Assembly (NCBI RefSeq): GCF_002584985.1
Contig: NZ_NUPZ01000015.1
Location: 25,307 to 89,306, forward strand
From: Bacillus sp. AFS029637
Lineage (GTDB): Bacteria > Bacillota > Bacilli > Bacillales > Bacillaceae_G
Direction: 5' to 3'
Length of the DNA: 64,000 bases
A program made the position numbers and the translations under genes. Below are positions 25,773-34,359 of this stretch, one piece after another (position 1 is the stretch's first letter; each line of letters begins with the position of its first letter). The notes beneath the pieces were generated by a model. That model was not told the DNA's origin. It made no database searches and saw nothing but the letters and a program-made list of their open reading frames with translations.

Positions 25773-26342
25773 ATGTGGATTTATGAAAAAAAATTACAAT
25801 ACCCTGTTAAAGTAAGTACCTGTAATCCCGCACTCGCCAAATTATTAGTTGAACAATATGGCGGTGCGGACGGTGAATTAGCTGCTGCTCTTCGTTACTT
25901 AAATCAACGTTATACAATTCCTGACAAAGTCGTCGGCTTACTAACCGACATTGGCACAGAAGAATTCGCACATTTGGAAATGATCGCGACAATGATTTAT
26001 AAGTTAACAAAAGATGCAACACCAGAGCAAATGAAAGCTGCTGGATTAGACGCACAGTACGCTAATCACGATAGTGCTTTGTTTTATCATAATGCCGGCG
26101 GTGTTCCCTTTACTGCTACTTATATTCAAGCAAAAGGAGACCCTATCGCCGATTTATATGAAGATATTGCCGCTGAAGAAAAAGCACGAGCAACTTATCA
26201 ATGGCTCATTGATTTATCTGACGATCCCGACATAAATGATAGCTTGCGATTTTTACGCGAACGAGAAATTGTCCATTCACAACGTTTCCGGGAAGCAGTG
26301 GAAATTTTAAAAGAAGAACGCGATCGAAAAATTTATTTTTAA
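25773..26342 (+). CDS. cotJC: Spore coat manganese catalase-like protein CotJC
   Basis: This 189-residue protein is related to manganese catalases: a four-helix ferritin-like bundle with Glu/His ligands (TDIGTEEFAHLEMI near 61, DIAAEEKARATYQ near 126, and REIVHSQRF near 160). GGAGAG precedes the ATG. It is the third gene of cotJABC, likely giving the spore coat protection against hydrogen peroxide. The need for manganese is notable next to the Mn riboswitch unit, though they are separate transcripts. Confidence 0.93.
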   Translation: MWIYEKKLQYPVKVSTCNPALAKLLVEQYGGADGELAAALRYLNQRYTIPDKVVGLLTDIGTEEFAHLEMIATMIYKLTKDATPEQMKAAGLDAQYANHDSALFYHNAGGVPFTATYIQAKGDPIADLYEDIAAEEKARATYQWLIDLSDDPDINDSLRFLREREIVHSQRFREAVEILKEERDRKIYF

Positions 26343-26373
26343 CACACGTATCCTAGCGATATGTGTTTTTTTT
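26342..26373 (+). terminator. Terminator of cotJABC
   Basis: ACACACGTATC pairs imperfectly with GATATGTGT, then eight T. Confidence 0.7.
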
Positions 26374-26560
26374 GCGTTTACAGTTAAATCCTTCCTATTA
26401 AACATATAAATAGTATATTTATTCGATTTAATGCATTATTTTTTAATATTTTCAAAATTCCCTATTGCTTTCTAGTCATCAGACCTTTAAAATAGTAACA
26501 GTTACTCGACAAATTATTTGAATTTTCGACAAAAACACTCATTAGGAGGATTTTCTTTAT

Positions 26561-27877
26561 ATGCGTACAACTTTAAAACCAGCGCAAATACTTTCGATTA
26601 GTTTATTACTATTCGCAGTTTTCTTCGGTGCTGGTAATATGATTTTCCCACCACTCCTTGGACTTTCTTCTGGAGAAAACATGTGGGTTTCCATTACAGG
26701 CTTTATTATTACAGACGTCGGTTTATCTTTACTGGCTATCGTCGCTGTTGCTCTTGCCGGTGGTAGTTTCAACACTTTAGCGAGCCGTGTTCATCCAAAA
26801 TTCGCAGCAGTATTCGCTATCATCATTTATCTTTCTATCGGCCCACTATTTGTTATTCCACGAACTGGATCTGTATCTTATGAAATTGGGATTGCACCAC
26901 TTTTCCCTGATCAATGGTATTCTATGTTAATCTTTAGTGCGATTTTCTTTACAGTCGTCTACTTCTTATCATTAAACCCATCCAAATTAGTAGATCATAT
27001 CGGTAAAATCTTAACGCCAATTTTACTCGGAATTATTGCAATTATGGCAACAAAAGCGATTCTTTCACCAGGATCATTCACTGAGCCTATCGGTGACTAT
27101 AAAGAAATTCCATTTTTCAAAGGATTTCTTGAAGGATTTTTAACATTAGATGCAATTGGAGCACTTGTATTATCAACGATTGTTGTAAATGCAATTCGTC
27201 AAAACGGTATACAAGATAAAAAGTCCATTGCAAAATATACAATTATTTGCGGAAGCATTGCTGCTCTATTCTTAACAATTGTTTATTTCTTACTCGGTTA
27301 TATCGGCGCTTCAAATGGAAACTTAGGACAATTCGAAAATGGTGGTCAACTATTAGCGGTCATTATGTACCAATTCTTTGGGACAAGCGGGAATGTTTTA
27401 TTAAGCATCGCTATTATCTTCGCTTGCTTAACGACAGCAATGGGCGTTGTAAGTGCATTCGCAAACTATTTCGCAACAGTCCTAACAAATGTATCGTACA
27501 AAAAACTTGTTTTATATGCTTGTTTATTTAGCTTTGTTATTTCAAACTTAGGATTAAGCTTACTAATAAAAATTACATTACCTGTATTAATCATTTTGTA
27601 TCCAATTACAATCATTTTAATTTTCGTATCCTTTATTGATAAATATACGAAACGTAAACCTTCTGTCTACATCGGAGCGATGATTGCAGCATTTATTGTT
27701 AGCTGTGTTCATGCACTTGATAATGTGGGAATGATACCAGGATTTATTGCTAATATCGTACACACAATTCCGTTTTACAACTTAGGAATCGGTTGGATCG
27801 TTCCAGCAATAATCGGTGGTCTAATCGGATACTGTATTCCGCAAACAGAAGCTGAAGGTGAAGTTTCTGCAAAATAA
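26561..27877 (+). CDS. brnQ: Branched-chain amino acid transport protein BrnQ
   Basis: This 438-residue protein has about 12 membrane helices. The LIVCS/BrnQ family signature FFGAGNMIFPPLLG lies near residue 20. It is a sodium- or proton-coupled carrier of leucine, isoleucine and valine. TAGGAGG precedes the ATG. It is a single gene between cotJ and a converging permease unit. The 200-bp leader is AT-rich; no T-box was found, and possible CodY sites are too degenerate to call. Confidence 0.92.
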   Translation: MRTTLKPAQILSISLLLFAVFFGAGNMIFPPLLGLSSGENMWVSITGFIITDVGLSLLAIVAVALAGGSFNTLASRVHPKFAAVFAIIIYLSIGPLFVIPRTGSVSYEIGIAPLFPDQWYSMLIFSAIFFTVVYFLSLNPSKLVDHIGKILTPILLGIIAIMATKAILSPGSFTEPIGDYKEIPFFKGFLEGFLTLDAIGALVLSTIVVNAIRQNGIQDKKSIAKYTIICGSIAALFLTIVYFLLGYIGASNGNLGQFENGGQLLAVIMYQFFGTSGNVLLSIAIIFACLTTAMGVVSAFANYFATVLTNVSYKKLVLYACLFSFVISNLGLSLLIKITLPVLIILYPITIILIFVSFIDKYTKRKPSVYIGAMIAAFIVSCVHALDNVGMIPGFIANIVHTIPFYNLGIGWIVPAIIGGLIGYCIPQTEAEGEVSAK

Positions 27878-27880
27878 AGA

Positions 27881-27914
27881 AAAGAAGCAAGCATTGATTA
27901 TGCTTGCTTCTTTT
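27881..27914. terminator. Bidirectional terminator between brnQ and the OppC-like gene
   Basis: AAAGAAGCAAGCA pairs with TGCTTGCTTCTTT and a T-run follows. Confidence 0.85.
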
Positions 27915-27920
27915 TTATTT

Positions 27921-28934
27921 TCACATCGTATGTTTAAATGTAAACAGATCCTCTTTTGACTGTACAGCAGACTGTTCCTCTTTTACATCTATCTTCTTTA
28001 TCTCTCCCCCTAATCGAACTTTCCTCATCGCCTCTTCTATACTTTTTACAATCATATTTCCTGAAAAAATAGTAAGCCCGAAAAATGTAATTGGGACAAG
28101 AGGAATCCATGGATGCACTGTTAAAGATCTAAAGTATACTCCAATTAAACCTGACCATTCATGTGTATAAGAATCTATTTCTTTCATCCCTGGAATCGGT
28201 CCACCATACTGGACCGTCCCACCAAAAAACACCTCAAGTAACCCTAAATGAAGTAAAATGGTCAAGGTTTGAGTAAACTGTTGAAGAAATACGAGTATAA
28301 ACGTCATATTGAGATGTGGAAAAATATGCTTTATAACTATGTGTCTTCTTGATCCGCCTAATATGCGCGCGGCATCAATAAATTCTTCCGTTCTCAATTT
28401 ACGAACTTCATTCGCAACATATAGTGCAATAACTGGCATCGCAAGCGCTACAAGTAATACCACTTGGAATGAAGCCCTTTCAAAGAAAGTTGTTGTTTCC
28501 TCTCCACTTCCAAATCTATTAACAGATTGAAGAAAGAAATACGCAATCATAACTGTTGGAATGACTGTAAAACTATCAAAGAAAGCCTCAATCTTTGCAA
28601 AGCCTCTTTTTATGTATGTTCCGAGCAGAACACCGAAAAACACACCCATTACCATTCTAAGTAATGCGATTAAAAACGATATTCCAATCGTCCACTTTGC
28701 TCCCTCAATTACTAAATGTAAAAGGTCATATCCATTCCGGTCTGTCCCAAGTAAAAATTGTGATGAAGGTGAAAACGGTGGCACTTCTGGGTTTCCAGCC
28801 GCATCATATTGTAGTGTAACTTTTCTAATCTGCCCATCATTCCATATCGTATTTCCGATGCTCAAAAGAACTAATATGAGAAAAAATCCAATACTTATCC
28901 AAAACCTTTTATCACGTTTTATGTACATCCACAT
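27921..28934 (-). CDS. ABC transporter permease, OppC/DppC type
   Basis: This 337-residue protein has an N-terminal helix and a binding-protein-dependent transport domain at residues about 95-300; the EAA-like loop is ARILGGSRRHIVIKHIFPHL near 195. Residues 60-75 contain LGTDRNGYDLLH, typical of OppC/DppC proteins. It starts one base after the OppB-like stop codon, with GGAGAG inside the upstream gene end. No ATPase or substrate-binding protein gene lies beside the pair. Confidence 0.85.
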   Translation of the reverse strand: MWMYIKRDKRFWISIGFFLILVLLSIGNTIWNDGQIRKVTLQYDAAGNPEVPPFSPSSQFLLGTDRNGYDLLHLVIEGAKWTIGISFLIALLRMVMGVFFGVLLGTYIKRGFAKIEAFFDSFTVIPTVMIAYFFLQSVNRFGSGEETTTFFERASFQVVLLVALAMPVIALYVANEVRKLRTEEFIDAARILGGSRRHIVIKHIFPHLNMTFILVFLQQFTQTLTILLHLGLLEVFFGGTVQYGGPIPGMKEIDSYTHEWSGLIGVYFRSLTVHPWIPLVPITFFGLTIFSGNMIVKSIEEAMRKVRLGGEIKKIDVKEEQSAVQSKEDLFTFKHTM

Positions 28935-28935
28935 A

Positions 28936-29802
28936 TTATAATCTCTCCTTCATTGCAGCTGGAACGAGATAATGAAACAGTTTAAATAAAATAAAAATCG
29001 GAATATAAATAAGTAGTACACTAACGATGAAAACCTCAACCCTAACATCCGGATACGATTTCAAAAACATAAAAATACCTTTTATATTAAAAATCCATTC
29101 TATAATATATAAATTTGATAACATGAACCATATATTCGTTTTTGCAAAGAAAAGTGTACTAAGCAACACATTTCGTAAAATATGGCGATTTAAAATATGA
29201 AAGCGATTCAGCCCCTTTGCCTTAGCAAATAATACATAATCTTTTTCTAGTTCATTTTCAAAACGAAGCACTAACAGTTTCACAAACATAATCGTAGTCG
29301 GGATGCTCAAACAAAATATCGGCAATCCTCTAATGGACTCGCCTCCAATTGTCGCAATTTTAAAAGGTAAAAAGCCTGTCTGCTTAAAAAACCATATAAC
29401 TAAAAGTTGTGATCCTAAAATAAGAAGAATGTCTGGAATGGATTCTAGAAAGATGAGAAACGATTTAATTCGATGTTGTATACGCGGTGAACTAATCATA
29501 ATCATATAAACAATACAAAATGCTACCAACAATGAAATGCAAAATGCAGTCAAGAAAATAATCATTGTTTCTTTATAATGAACAAACAACTGTGGAAATA
29601 AAAATTTATCACTTGCATATTGCAAATTGGAAATATCCATTAATTTCGCAAATACTTCTTTTAGACTCTCTATGTACGCTGATACATTCAGCTCAAATCC
29701 ATAAAATAATTTCGGCAGTGCCCCTAAAAAAATAATACCCAAAATTGAAATGATAAATTGAATTGTCATTTCCATCCCATTCAAAAAAACTCTCTTTACC
29801 AT
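28936..29802 (-). CDS. ABC transporter permease, OppB/DppB type
   Basis: This 288-residue protein has about six membrane helices. The EAA-type loop (VLFAKAKGLNRFHILNRHIL) lies near residue 190. It is shorter than standard OppB (about 310) and diverges from it. It is the first gene of the two-gene permease unit with the OppC-like gene. The cargo is probably a peptide or nickel-type ligand by family, but binding protein and ATPases must come from elsewhere in the genome. Confidence 0.8.
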   Translation of the reverse strand: MVKRVFLNGMEMTIQFIISILGIIFLGALPKLFYGFELNVSAYIESLKEVFAKLMDISNLQYASDKFLFPQLFVHYKETMIIFLTAFCISLLVAFCIVYMIMISSPRIQHRIKSFLIFLESIPDILLILGSQLLVIWFFKQTGFLPFKIATIGGESIRGLPIFCLSIPTTIMFVKLLVLRFENELEKDYVLFAKAKGLNRFHILNRHILRNVLLSTLFFAKTNIWFMLSNLYIIEWIFNIKGIFMFLKSYPDVRVEVFIVSVLLIYIPIFILFKLFHYLVPAAMKERL

Positions 29803-29879
29803 TTTCTCCCTTCCCTCTCTATAATTTACTCTTTAATTTTATTCTTAATTTTCCGAATTGTAAATATTTACAACAAAAA

Positions 29880-29907
29880 AATCACTAGGTTATGATCCTA
29901 GCGATTC
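29880..29907 (-). terminator. Terminator overlapping the end of the YwaF-like gene
   Basis: ATCGCTAGG pairs with CCTAGTGAT, then seven T on the minus strand. Confidence 0.8.
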
Positions 29908-30624
29908 TTTATGCACATGCTTTTCACTTTTGGAAAACGGCATATACAAAATGAAACATCCAATAAGCGCTACAACTTCTAATGAAATAATATAGTAAGG
30001 ATGCGGCCCTAACATATCGAGTAATGAAGCTGTTTCTGGCTTATGGGCTAAAAACATATAATTACCGCCTGTTTTATAATTTACGAATGAAACAATTGGA
30101 ATTAATATGTTTAAAAATATCATTGTGCGTTTAATAGATTGCAATGTAGGACGATATCCTTCTACCCAAGTCATAAAGAGCGGTGCCCAAATAAGTAATA
30201 CATGTGCAAGGAAAAATTCTATAAAGCGAAAATGCGGAAAAGCATACTGCAAGTTTGGTGTTAAAATAGCTTGTGATGCACCGATAATTCCTGTAAAAAA
30301 GACAATCTCGTATATTCGATAACTTTTCATTACAATCATAATCGATGCTAATAATAAACTTATTGTACATAACTCAAATGGCAATGAAGTGCCTAGCTCA
30401 AAAATCCCTGCTTTCCACTCCCACATATGAAGTCCAATTTCACTCCCTATAAATAAAAATGCAATCGCGTATCGAACCGTTATATTCCACTTACTTTGAC
30501 GTAATACATTTTGGTATTGATACAGAAAAACGATCCCTACCAACATAATAAATAATATAATGGCATGTTGCCTTGAATATGGAATAAATGGTTTTAATGG
30601 ATGCGCACTAAAATAAGCTTCCAT
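29890..30624 (-). CDS. YwaF-type (TIGR02206 family) integral membrane protein
   Basis: This 244-residue protein has seven predicted membrane helices. The family pattern includes LPFELCTISLLLASI near residue 80 and a late GGNYMFLAHKPETASLLD segment followed by GPHPYYI. The function is unknown. AGGAGG precedes the ATG. It lies between the permease pair and the divergent ABC exporter operon and has its own terminator. Confidence 0.8.
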   Translation of the reverse strand: MEAYFSAHPLKPFIPYSRQHAIILFIMLVGIVFLYQYQNVLRQSKWNITVRYAIAFLFIGSEIGLHMWEWKAGIFELGTSLPFELCTISLLLASIMIVMKSYRIYEIVFFTGIIGASQAILTPNLQYAFPHFRFIEFFLAHVLLIWAPLFMTWVEGYRPTLQSIKRTMIFLNILIPIVSFVNYKTGGNYMFLAHKPETASLLDMLGPHPYYIISLEVVALIGCFILYMPFSKSEKHVHKESLGS

Positions 30625-30732
30625 CTTCCTTCCTCCTCTCCTTCATCCAATATTATTGTAAGAAAGAAACAACGAGTCAATTCATTTGCTTAGGCTGGGA
30701 CAACCTCTACCTTACATCTACATATTCATACC

Positions 30733-30746
30733 TTACAAAACTGTAA
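30733..30746 (+). promoter_or_regulatory. BceR-like response regulator box
   Basis: TTACA-AAAC-TGTAA matches the TNACA-N4-TGTAA motif reported for BceR-type regulators. Extra half-sites occur at 30712 (TTACA) and 30753 (TGTAA). It lies 22 bp upstream of the -35 of the exporter operon. Confidence 0.6.
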
Positions 30747-30768
30747 GGTTATTGTAAGCTAAAACGAT

Positions 30769-30796
30769 TTGTCAGATTCCTTCCCTCTTCTATACT
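30769..30796 (+). promoter_or_regulatory. Promoter of the MacA-like ABC exporter operon
   Basis: TTGTCA (30769-30774), a 16-bp spacer and TATACT (30791-30796) lie about 40 bp before the first start codon. Confidence 0.65.
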
Positions 30797-30835
30797 GAAT
30801 GTAGATACTAAAACGAACGAAAAGGTGATAAATAG

Positions 30836-31939
30836 ATGAAGAAGAAAAATAAAGTGTTAATTACTAGTGTAGTAGCAATCGGAATTGCAGCTGGATCATA
30901 TTTTGCATTTGCTGGTGGCGGTTCAGAAGTAGCGATGGCATATAGCGGTTATAAAGTTACAGAAAAACAAATTGAAAATGCACAAAAATTTGGCGGCGAA
31001 GTTATTCCAAACGGAATTGAAACCATTTCATTCGATCCAACAAAAGGTACGTACGAATTAGCTGTTAAAAAAGGGGATGAAGTGAAAAAAGGTCAGCTCC
31101 TGTTTAAATATAATGATCCTACAGCTAAACAAGGTGTAACGGAAGCAGAAATGCAAAAGAAAATCGCACAAAAAGAAGTAACATTGTATCAAAAACAAAT
31201 TGATGCAGCGAAGCAAAAATTACAAAAAGATAAAAATGCTGGTCTTCCTCAGGAAGCATTAAAAGCATCGGAAGTCGAAGTGCAGCAATTAGAATCACAA
31301 CTTGAAATGAAAAAGTTTGAAGTTGAAAAATCTGATGAAATGATTAAAGCAGCAAAAGAGAAAGTAAATACTCTTACTGTAACAAGCCCCGCTGATGGCG
31401 TAATTGATGATATCGTGAAAACTGCTGATGAAAAAACCGGTATGAGCGGCATTACACTTCGTCACGCTGGTCCATTTAAAGTAAAAGGTCAAATTTCTGA
31501 ATATGAGCTTGCTAGTATGAAAGTTGGGCAAGAAGTAACTGTTTCATCAAAAACGGTTGCTGGTAAGACTTGGACAGGAAAAGTAACAGAAATCGGCTCT
31601 ACTCCATTAAAGAGTATGGACGAAAACAAAACAGTTTCTAACTATCAATTCACTGTCACTTTAGATAATAGTGAAGAATTACAAAACGGCTTCCACGTTT
31701 ACGTAACGAGTAAATCAGGCGAAGCAACTGGTACGGTTGTTCCGAAGAGCAGTATTGTGAAAAAAGGAGACAAAAATGTTGTCTTCGTTGTAAAAGATGG
31801 TAAAGCGAAAGAACAAGCTGTTACGGTTGAATTCGAGACAGATAGCGAAGCAAAAGTTTCTGGAGTGAAAAAAGGAGAAGAAATTATCTCTAAACCTGAA
31901 AAAGACTTAAAAGATGGTATGGAGGTTGTCACTCAATGA
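30836..31939 (+). CDS. HlyD/MacA-like efflux adaptor subunit
   Basis: This 367-residue protein has an N-terminal membrane anchor (residues about 8-30), a lipoyl-like and coiled-coil region (residues about 100-185, rich in Lys/Glu/Gln) and beta-barrel domains at the C terminus (TVTSPADGVIDD near 180). It bridges the exporter to the cell wall side. The stop codon overlaps the ATPase start by four bases (ATGA), so the two are translationally coupled. It is the first gene of a three-gene MacAB-type operon. Confidence 0.9.
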   Translation: MKKKNKVLITSVVAIGIAAGSYFAFAGGGSEVAMAYSGYKVTEKQIENAQKFGGEVIPNGIETISFDPTKGTYELAVKKGDEVKKGQLLFKYNDPTAKQGVTEAEMQKKIAQKEVTLYQKQIDAAKQKLQKDKNAGLPQEALKASEVEVQQLESQLEMKKFEVEKSDEMIKAAKEKVNTLTVTSPADGVIDDIVKTADEKTGMSGITLRHAGPFKVKGQISEYELASMKVGQEVTVSSKTVAGKTWTGKVTEIGSTPLKSMDENKTVSNYQFTVTLDNSEELQNGFHVYVTSKSGEATGTVVPKSSIVKKGDKNVVFVVKDGKAKEQAVTVEFETDSEAKVSGVKKGEEIISKPEKDLKDGMEVVTQ

Positions 31940-32610
31940 TTAACTTAAAAGGCATCACGAAATCTTTCCAAAACGGTGCTGAATCAGTTCAAATACTACA
32001 CGGAATTGACGTAACACTAAATCAAGGAGAATTTACTTCTATTATGGGGCCATCTGGTTCTGGTAAATCAACTTTAATGAACATTATCGGTTGTTTAGAT
32101 AAACCAACGACAGGTACGTACGAACTAGCTGGTCAAAACATTTCAAACATGTCTGAAACAGAACTTGCACGTGTTCGTAATAAAGAGATCGGATTTGTAT
32201 TCCAAAACTTTATGTTACTACCAAGACTTACAGCACTTCAAAATGTAGAGCTACCTCTTATTTACGCCGGAGTCGATAAAAAAGAAAGACGTGAACGCTC
32301 ATTAGCTGCTTTAACAAAAGTTGGTTTAGCTGATCGTGCTACTCACTTACCGAACGAATTATCCGGTGGACAAAAGCAGCGTGTCGCAGTCGCACGTGCA
32401 ATCGTAAATAACCCAAAATTCATCTTAGCCGATGAACCAACGGGAGCACTTGATACGAAAACGAGTACACAAATTATGGACCTCTTTTACGAATTAAACA
32501 AACAAGGATCTACAATCATTATGATTACCCATGACCGTGAAATCGGGGAAGCTGCAGCACGTCAAATTGTAATTCGTGACGGAAATATCGTCCAAGATTG
32601 GAGAGGTTAA
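31936..32610 (+). CDS. ABC transporter ATP-binding protein (LolD/MacB type)
   Basis: This 224-residue ATPase has Walker A GPSGSGKST at about 36-44, the signature LSGGQKQR near 142, Walker B ILADEPTG near 158, and the H-loop MITHD near 196. It overlaps the adaptor stop codon by four bases. It energises the MacB-like permease downstream. The usual role of such exporters in Gram-positives is resistance to antimicrobial peptides or export of peptides. Confidence 0.95.
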   Translation: MINLKGITKSFQNGAESVQILHGIDVTLNQGEFTSIMGPSGSGKSTLMNIIGCLDKPTTGTYELAGQNISNMSETELARVRNKEIGFVFQNFMLLPRLTALQNVELPLIYAGVDKKERRERSLAALTKVGLADRATHLPNELSGGQKQRVAVARAIVNNPKFILADEPTGALDTKTSTQIMDLFYELNKQGSTIIMITHDREIGEAAARQIVIRDGNIVQDWRG

Positions 32611-32612
32611 TT

Positions 32613-33788
32613 TTGAACACAAGTGAAAATATACGCATGGCCCTTTCCTCTATCTTTGCCCATAAAATGCGTTCTATCTTAACGATGTTAGGTATTATCA
32701 TCGGTATTAGTGCCATTATTACTATCATTTCAATGGGTGATGGTACAAACGCAAAGTTTAAACAAGAGTTAGGCCAAGGAAAAGATAATGAAGTAACGAT
32801 TTACTACAACAATCCCGATTTTGGAACAGATAGTGCCAAAATTAATGCTGATATGCTGAAACGTCTTCAAACTGTACCAGGGGTTAAAGATGTTTATCCA
32901 GATGTAAGTATGCAAATCAATGCTTCAGCTGGATCAAAAACTACCTCTCTCAACTTAAAAGGTGGCACTGGTAGCTTTATGACAGATGAGAAACTAAAAT
33001 TAGTTCACGGTCGTGAATTAAACGATAATGAATTAAACCAAGCAATTCCTGCGATTATATTAAATGAAGAAGCTTTCAATAAATTATTTAATGGTTGGGA
33101 ATCAAATTTATATGCCGATATAAAAGGAAAACCATATAAAATAGTCGGTGTGTATGAAACAAAAAATGATTTCGGAATGGCTATGGCGGAAGGTTATACA
33201 TCGCTTGAAAATGCTCCTGTCATTTCTGGAGTAACTGAATATGAAACTGTAAAACTAACACTAGTTTCTCCAGCAGAACGTAAAAGTGTAGAAAAACAAG
33301 CCGTTTCCATTTTAAATGAAATGAAAGCTCCTAAATTTGAGCATAAATTTGAAGCCCAGGACTTAGGTGACTTTACGAAGCAACTAGACGAATCAATTGG
33401 TATGATGAAAATGGTATTCGGTGGTATCGCCGCTATCTCCTTACTTGTTGGTGGTATCGGTGTAATGAACATCATGCTTGTGTCTGTAACAGAACGTACA
33501 CGTGAGATCGGTATTCGTAAAGCACTTGGTGCAACACGTGGTAAAGTATTAATGCAATTCTTAATTGAATCTTGTATTTTAACAGGGCTCGGTGGTTTCA
33601 TCGGATTCATGCTCGGTATTTTCTTCGCTTGGATCGTCTCAATCTTTGCCGGATGGCCACTTGTTATCTCAAAAGAACTTGGACTTCTGTCAGTAGGTAT
33701 CTCAATGCTAATCGGTATTGCATTCGGCTTACTACCAGCTAACAAAGCTGCAAAACTTGATCCAATTGAATGTTTACGATATGAGTAA
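32613..33788 (+). CDS. MacB-like ABC transporter permease
   Basis: This 391-residue protein has an N-terminal helix, a large extracellular MacB-PCD domain (residues about 45-260), and three C-terminal helices of the FtsX domain (TREIGIRKALGATRGKVL near 298). The TTG at 32613 is chosen because GGAGAGG lies 7 bases before it; a TTG 15 bases upstream would overlap the ATPase gene. It completes the adaptor-ATPase-permease operon. Confidence 0.9.
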   Translation: MNTSENIRMALSSIFAHKMRSILTMLGIIIGISAIITIISMGDGTNAKFKQELGQGKDNEVTIYYNNPDFGTDSAKINADMLKRLQTVPGVKDVYPDVSMQINASAGSKTTSLNLKGGTGSFMTDEKLKLVHGRELNDNELNQAIPAIILNEEAFNKLFNGWESNLYADIKGKPYKIVGVYETKNDFGMAMAEGYTSLENAPVISGVTEYETVKLTLVSPAERKSVEKQAVSILNEMKAPKFEHKFEAQDLGDFTKQLDESIGMMKMVFGGIAAISLLVGGIGVMNIMLVSVTERTREIGIRKALGATRGKVLMQFLIESCILTGLGGFIGFMLGIFFAWIVSIFAGWPLVISKELGLLSVGISMLIGIAFGLLPANKAAKLDPIECLRYE

Positions 33789-33790
33789 GT

Positions 33791-33824
33791 AAAAAACGTA
33801 GGAGTTTGCACTCCTACGTTTTTT
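33791..33824 (+). terminator. Terminator of the MacAB-like operon
   Basis: AAAAAACGTAGGAG pairs with CTCCTACGTTTTTT. Confidence 0.9.
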
Positions 33825-34316
33825 ATTTACCTATCAAATCATGTTTCTTCTATTATATATGTTTCACGTTATAAACACCTTTCATTATTTTAACGTACTA
33901 AAGCCATTATAGAATTCTATTATTTCAAAAATAATATGTAACAAGCCAAATGCAAGACGTAATTTCTTCCATGCCTCGACTTATTTTGTAACAATTATAA
34001 CGATATTTCATTGATTTTCACTTAATATATATAGTCACCCACTAAAAATAGTTATTATTACATAACTACTTACCTGTTCCGACAGCAAAATACACTGTTT
34101 CTGTAACATTTAAGAAAAACTATAGTAATAGTTTCGAAACATTATTAATCTAATAGAAATTGAAATACTCTCCATTTTATGTTTCATATGCTCTTATCCC
34201 CCAAACAAACTATAAGAAAGCGCTTTTAGGATATTACTGGAATTATTACAGAATATTAATGACCCGTTACGAAAGCTTTGTAATTTTATGTTTTTCGCAA
34301 ATAAGAAAATAATGGT

Positions 34317-34325
34317 TGCTATAAT
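34317..34325 (+). promoter_or_regulatory. Extended -10 promoter element of the entC-like gene
   Basis: TGCTATAAT is an extended -10 about 35 bp before the start codon. The rest of the 535-bp gap from 33825 is AT-rich, with scattered TGTAAC/GTTAC words but no gene or riboswitch that I recognise. Confidence 0.55.
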
Positions 34326-34359
34326 GAGGTCAACGAAAACAAATGCAATGGAGGCTATT

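Noticed and set aside
26374-26560. T-box or CodY site upstream of brnQ
   Set aside because: No T-box sequence or terminator pair is present, and AATTTTC-like words deviate from the CodY consensus at about five positions.
33825-34359. PlcR box or c-di-AMP (ydaO) riboswitch before the EntC-like gene
   Set aside because: No TATGNA-N4-TNCATA match and none of the ydaO conserved blocks were found in the gap.
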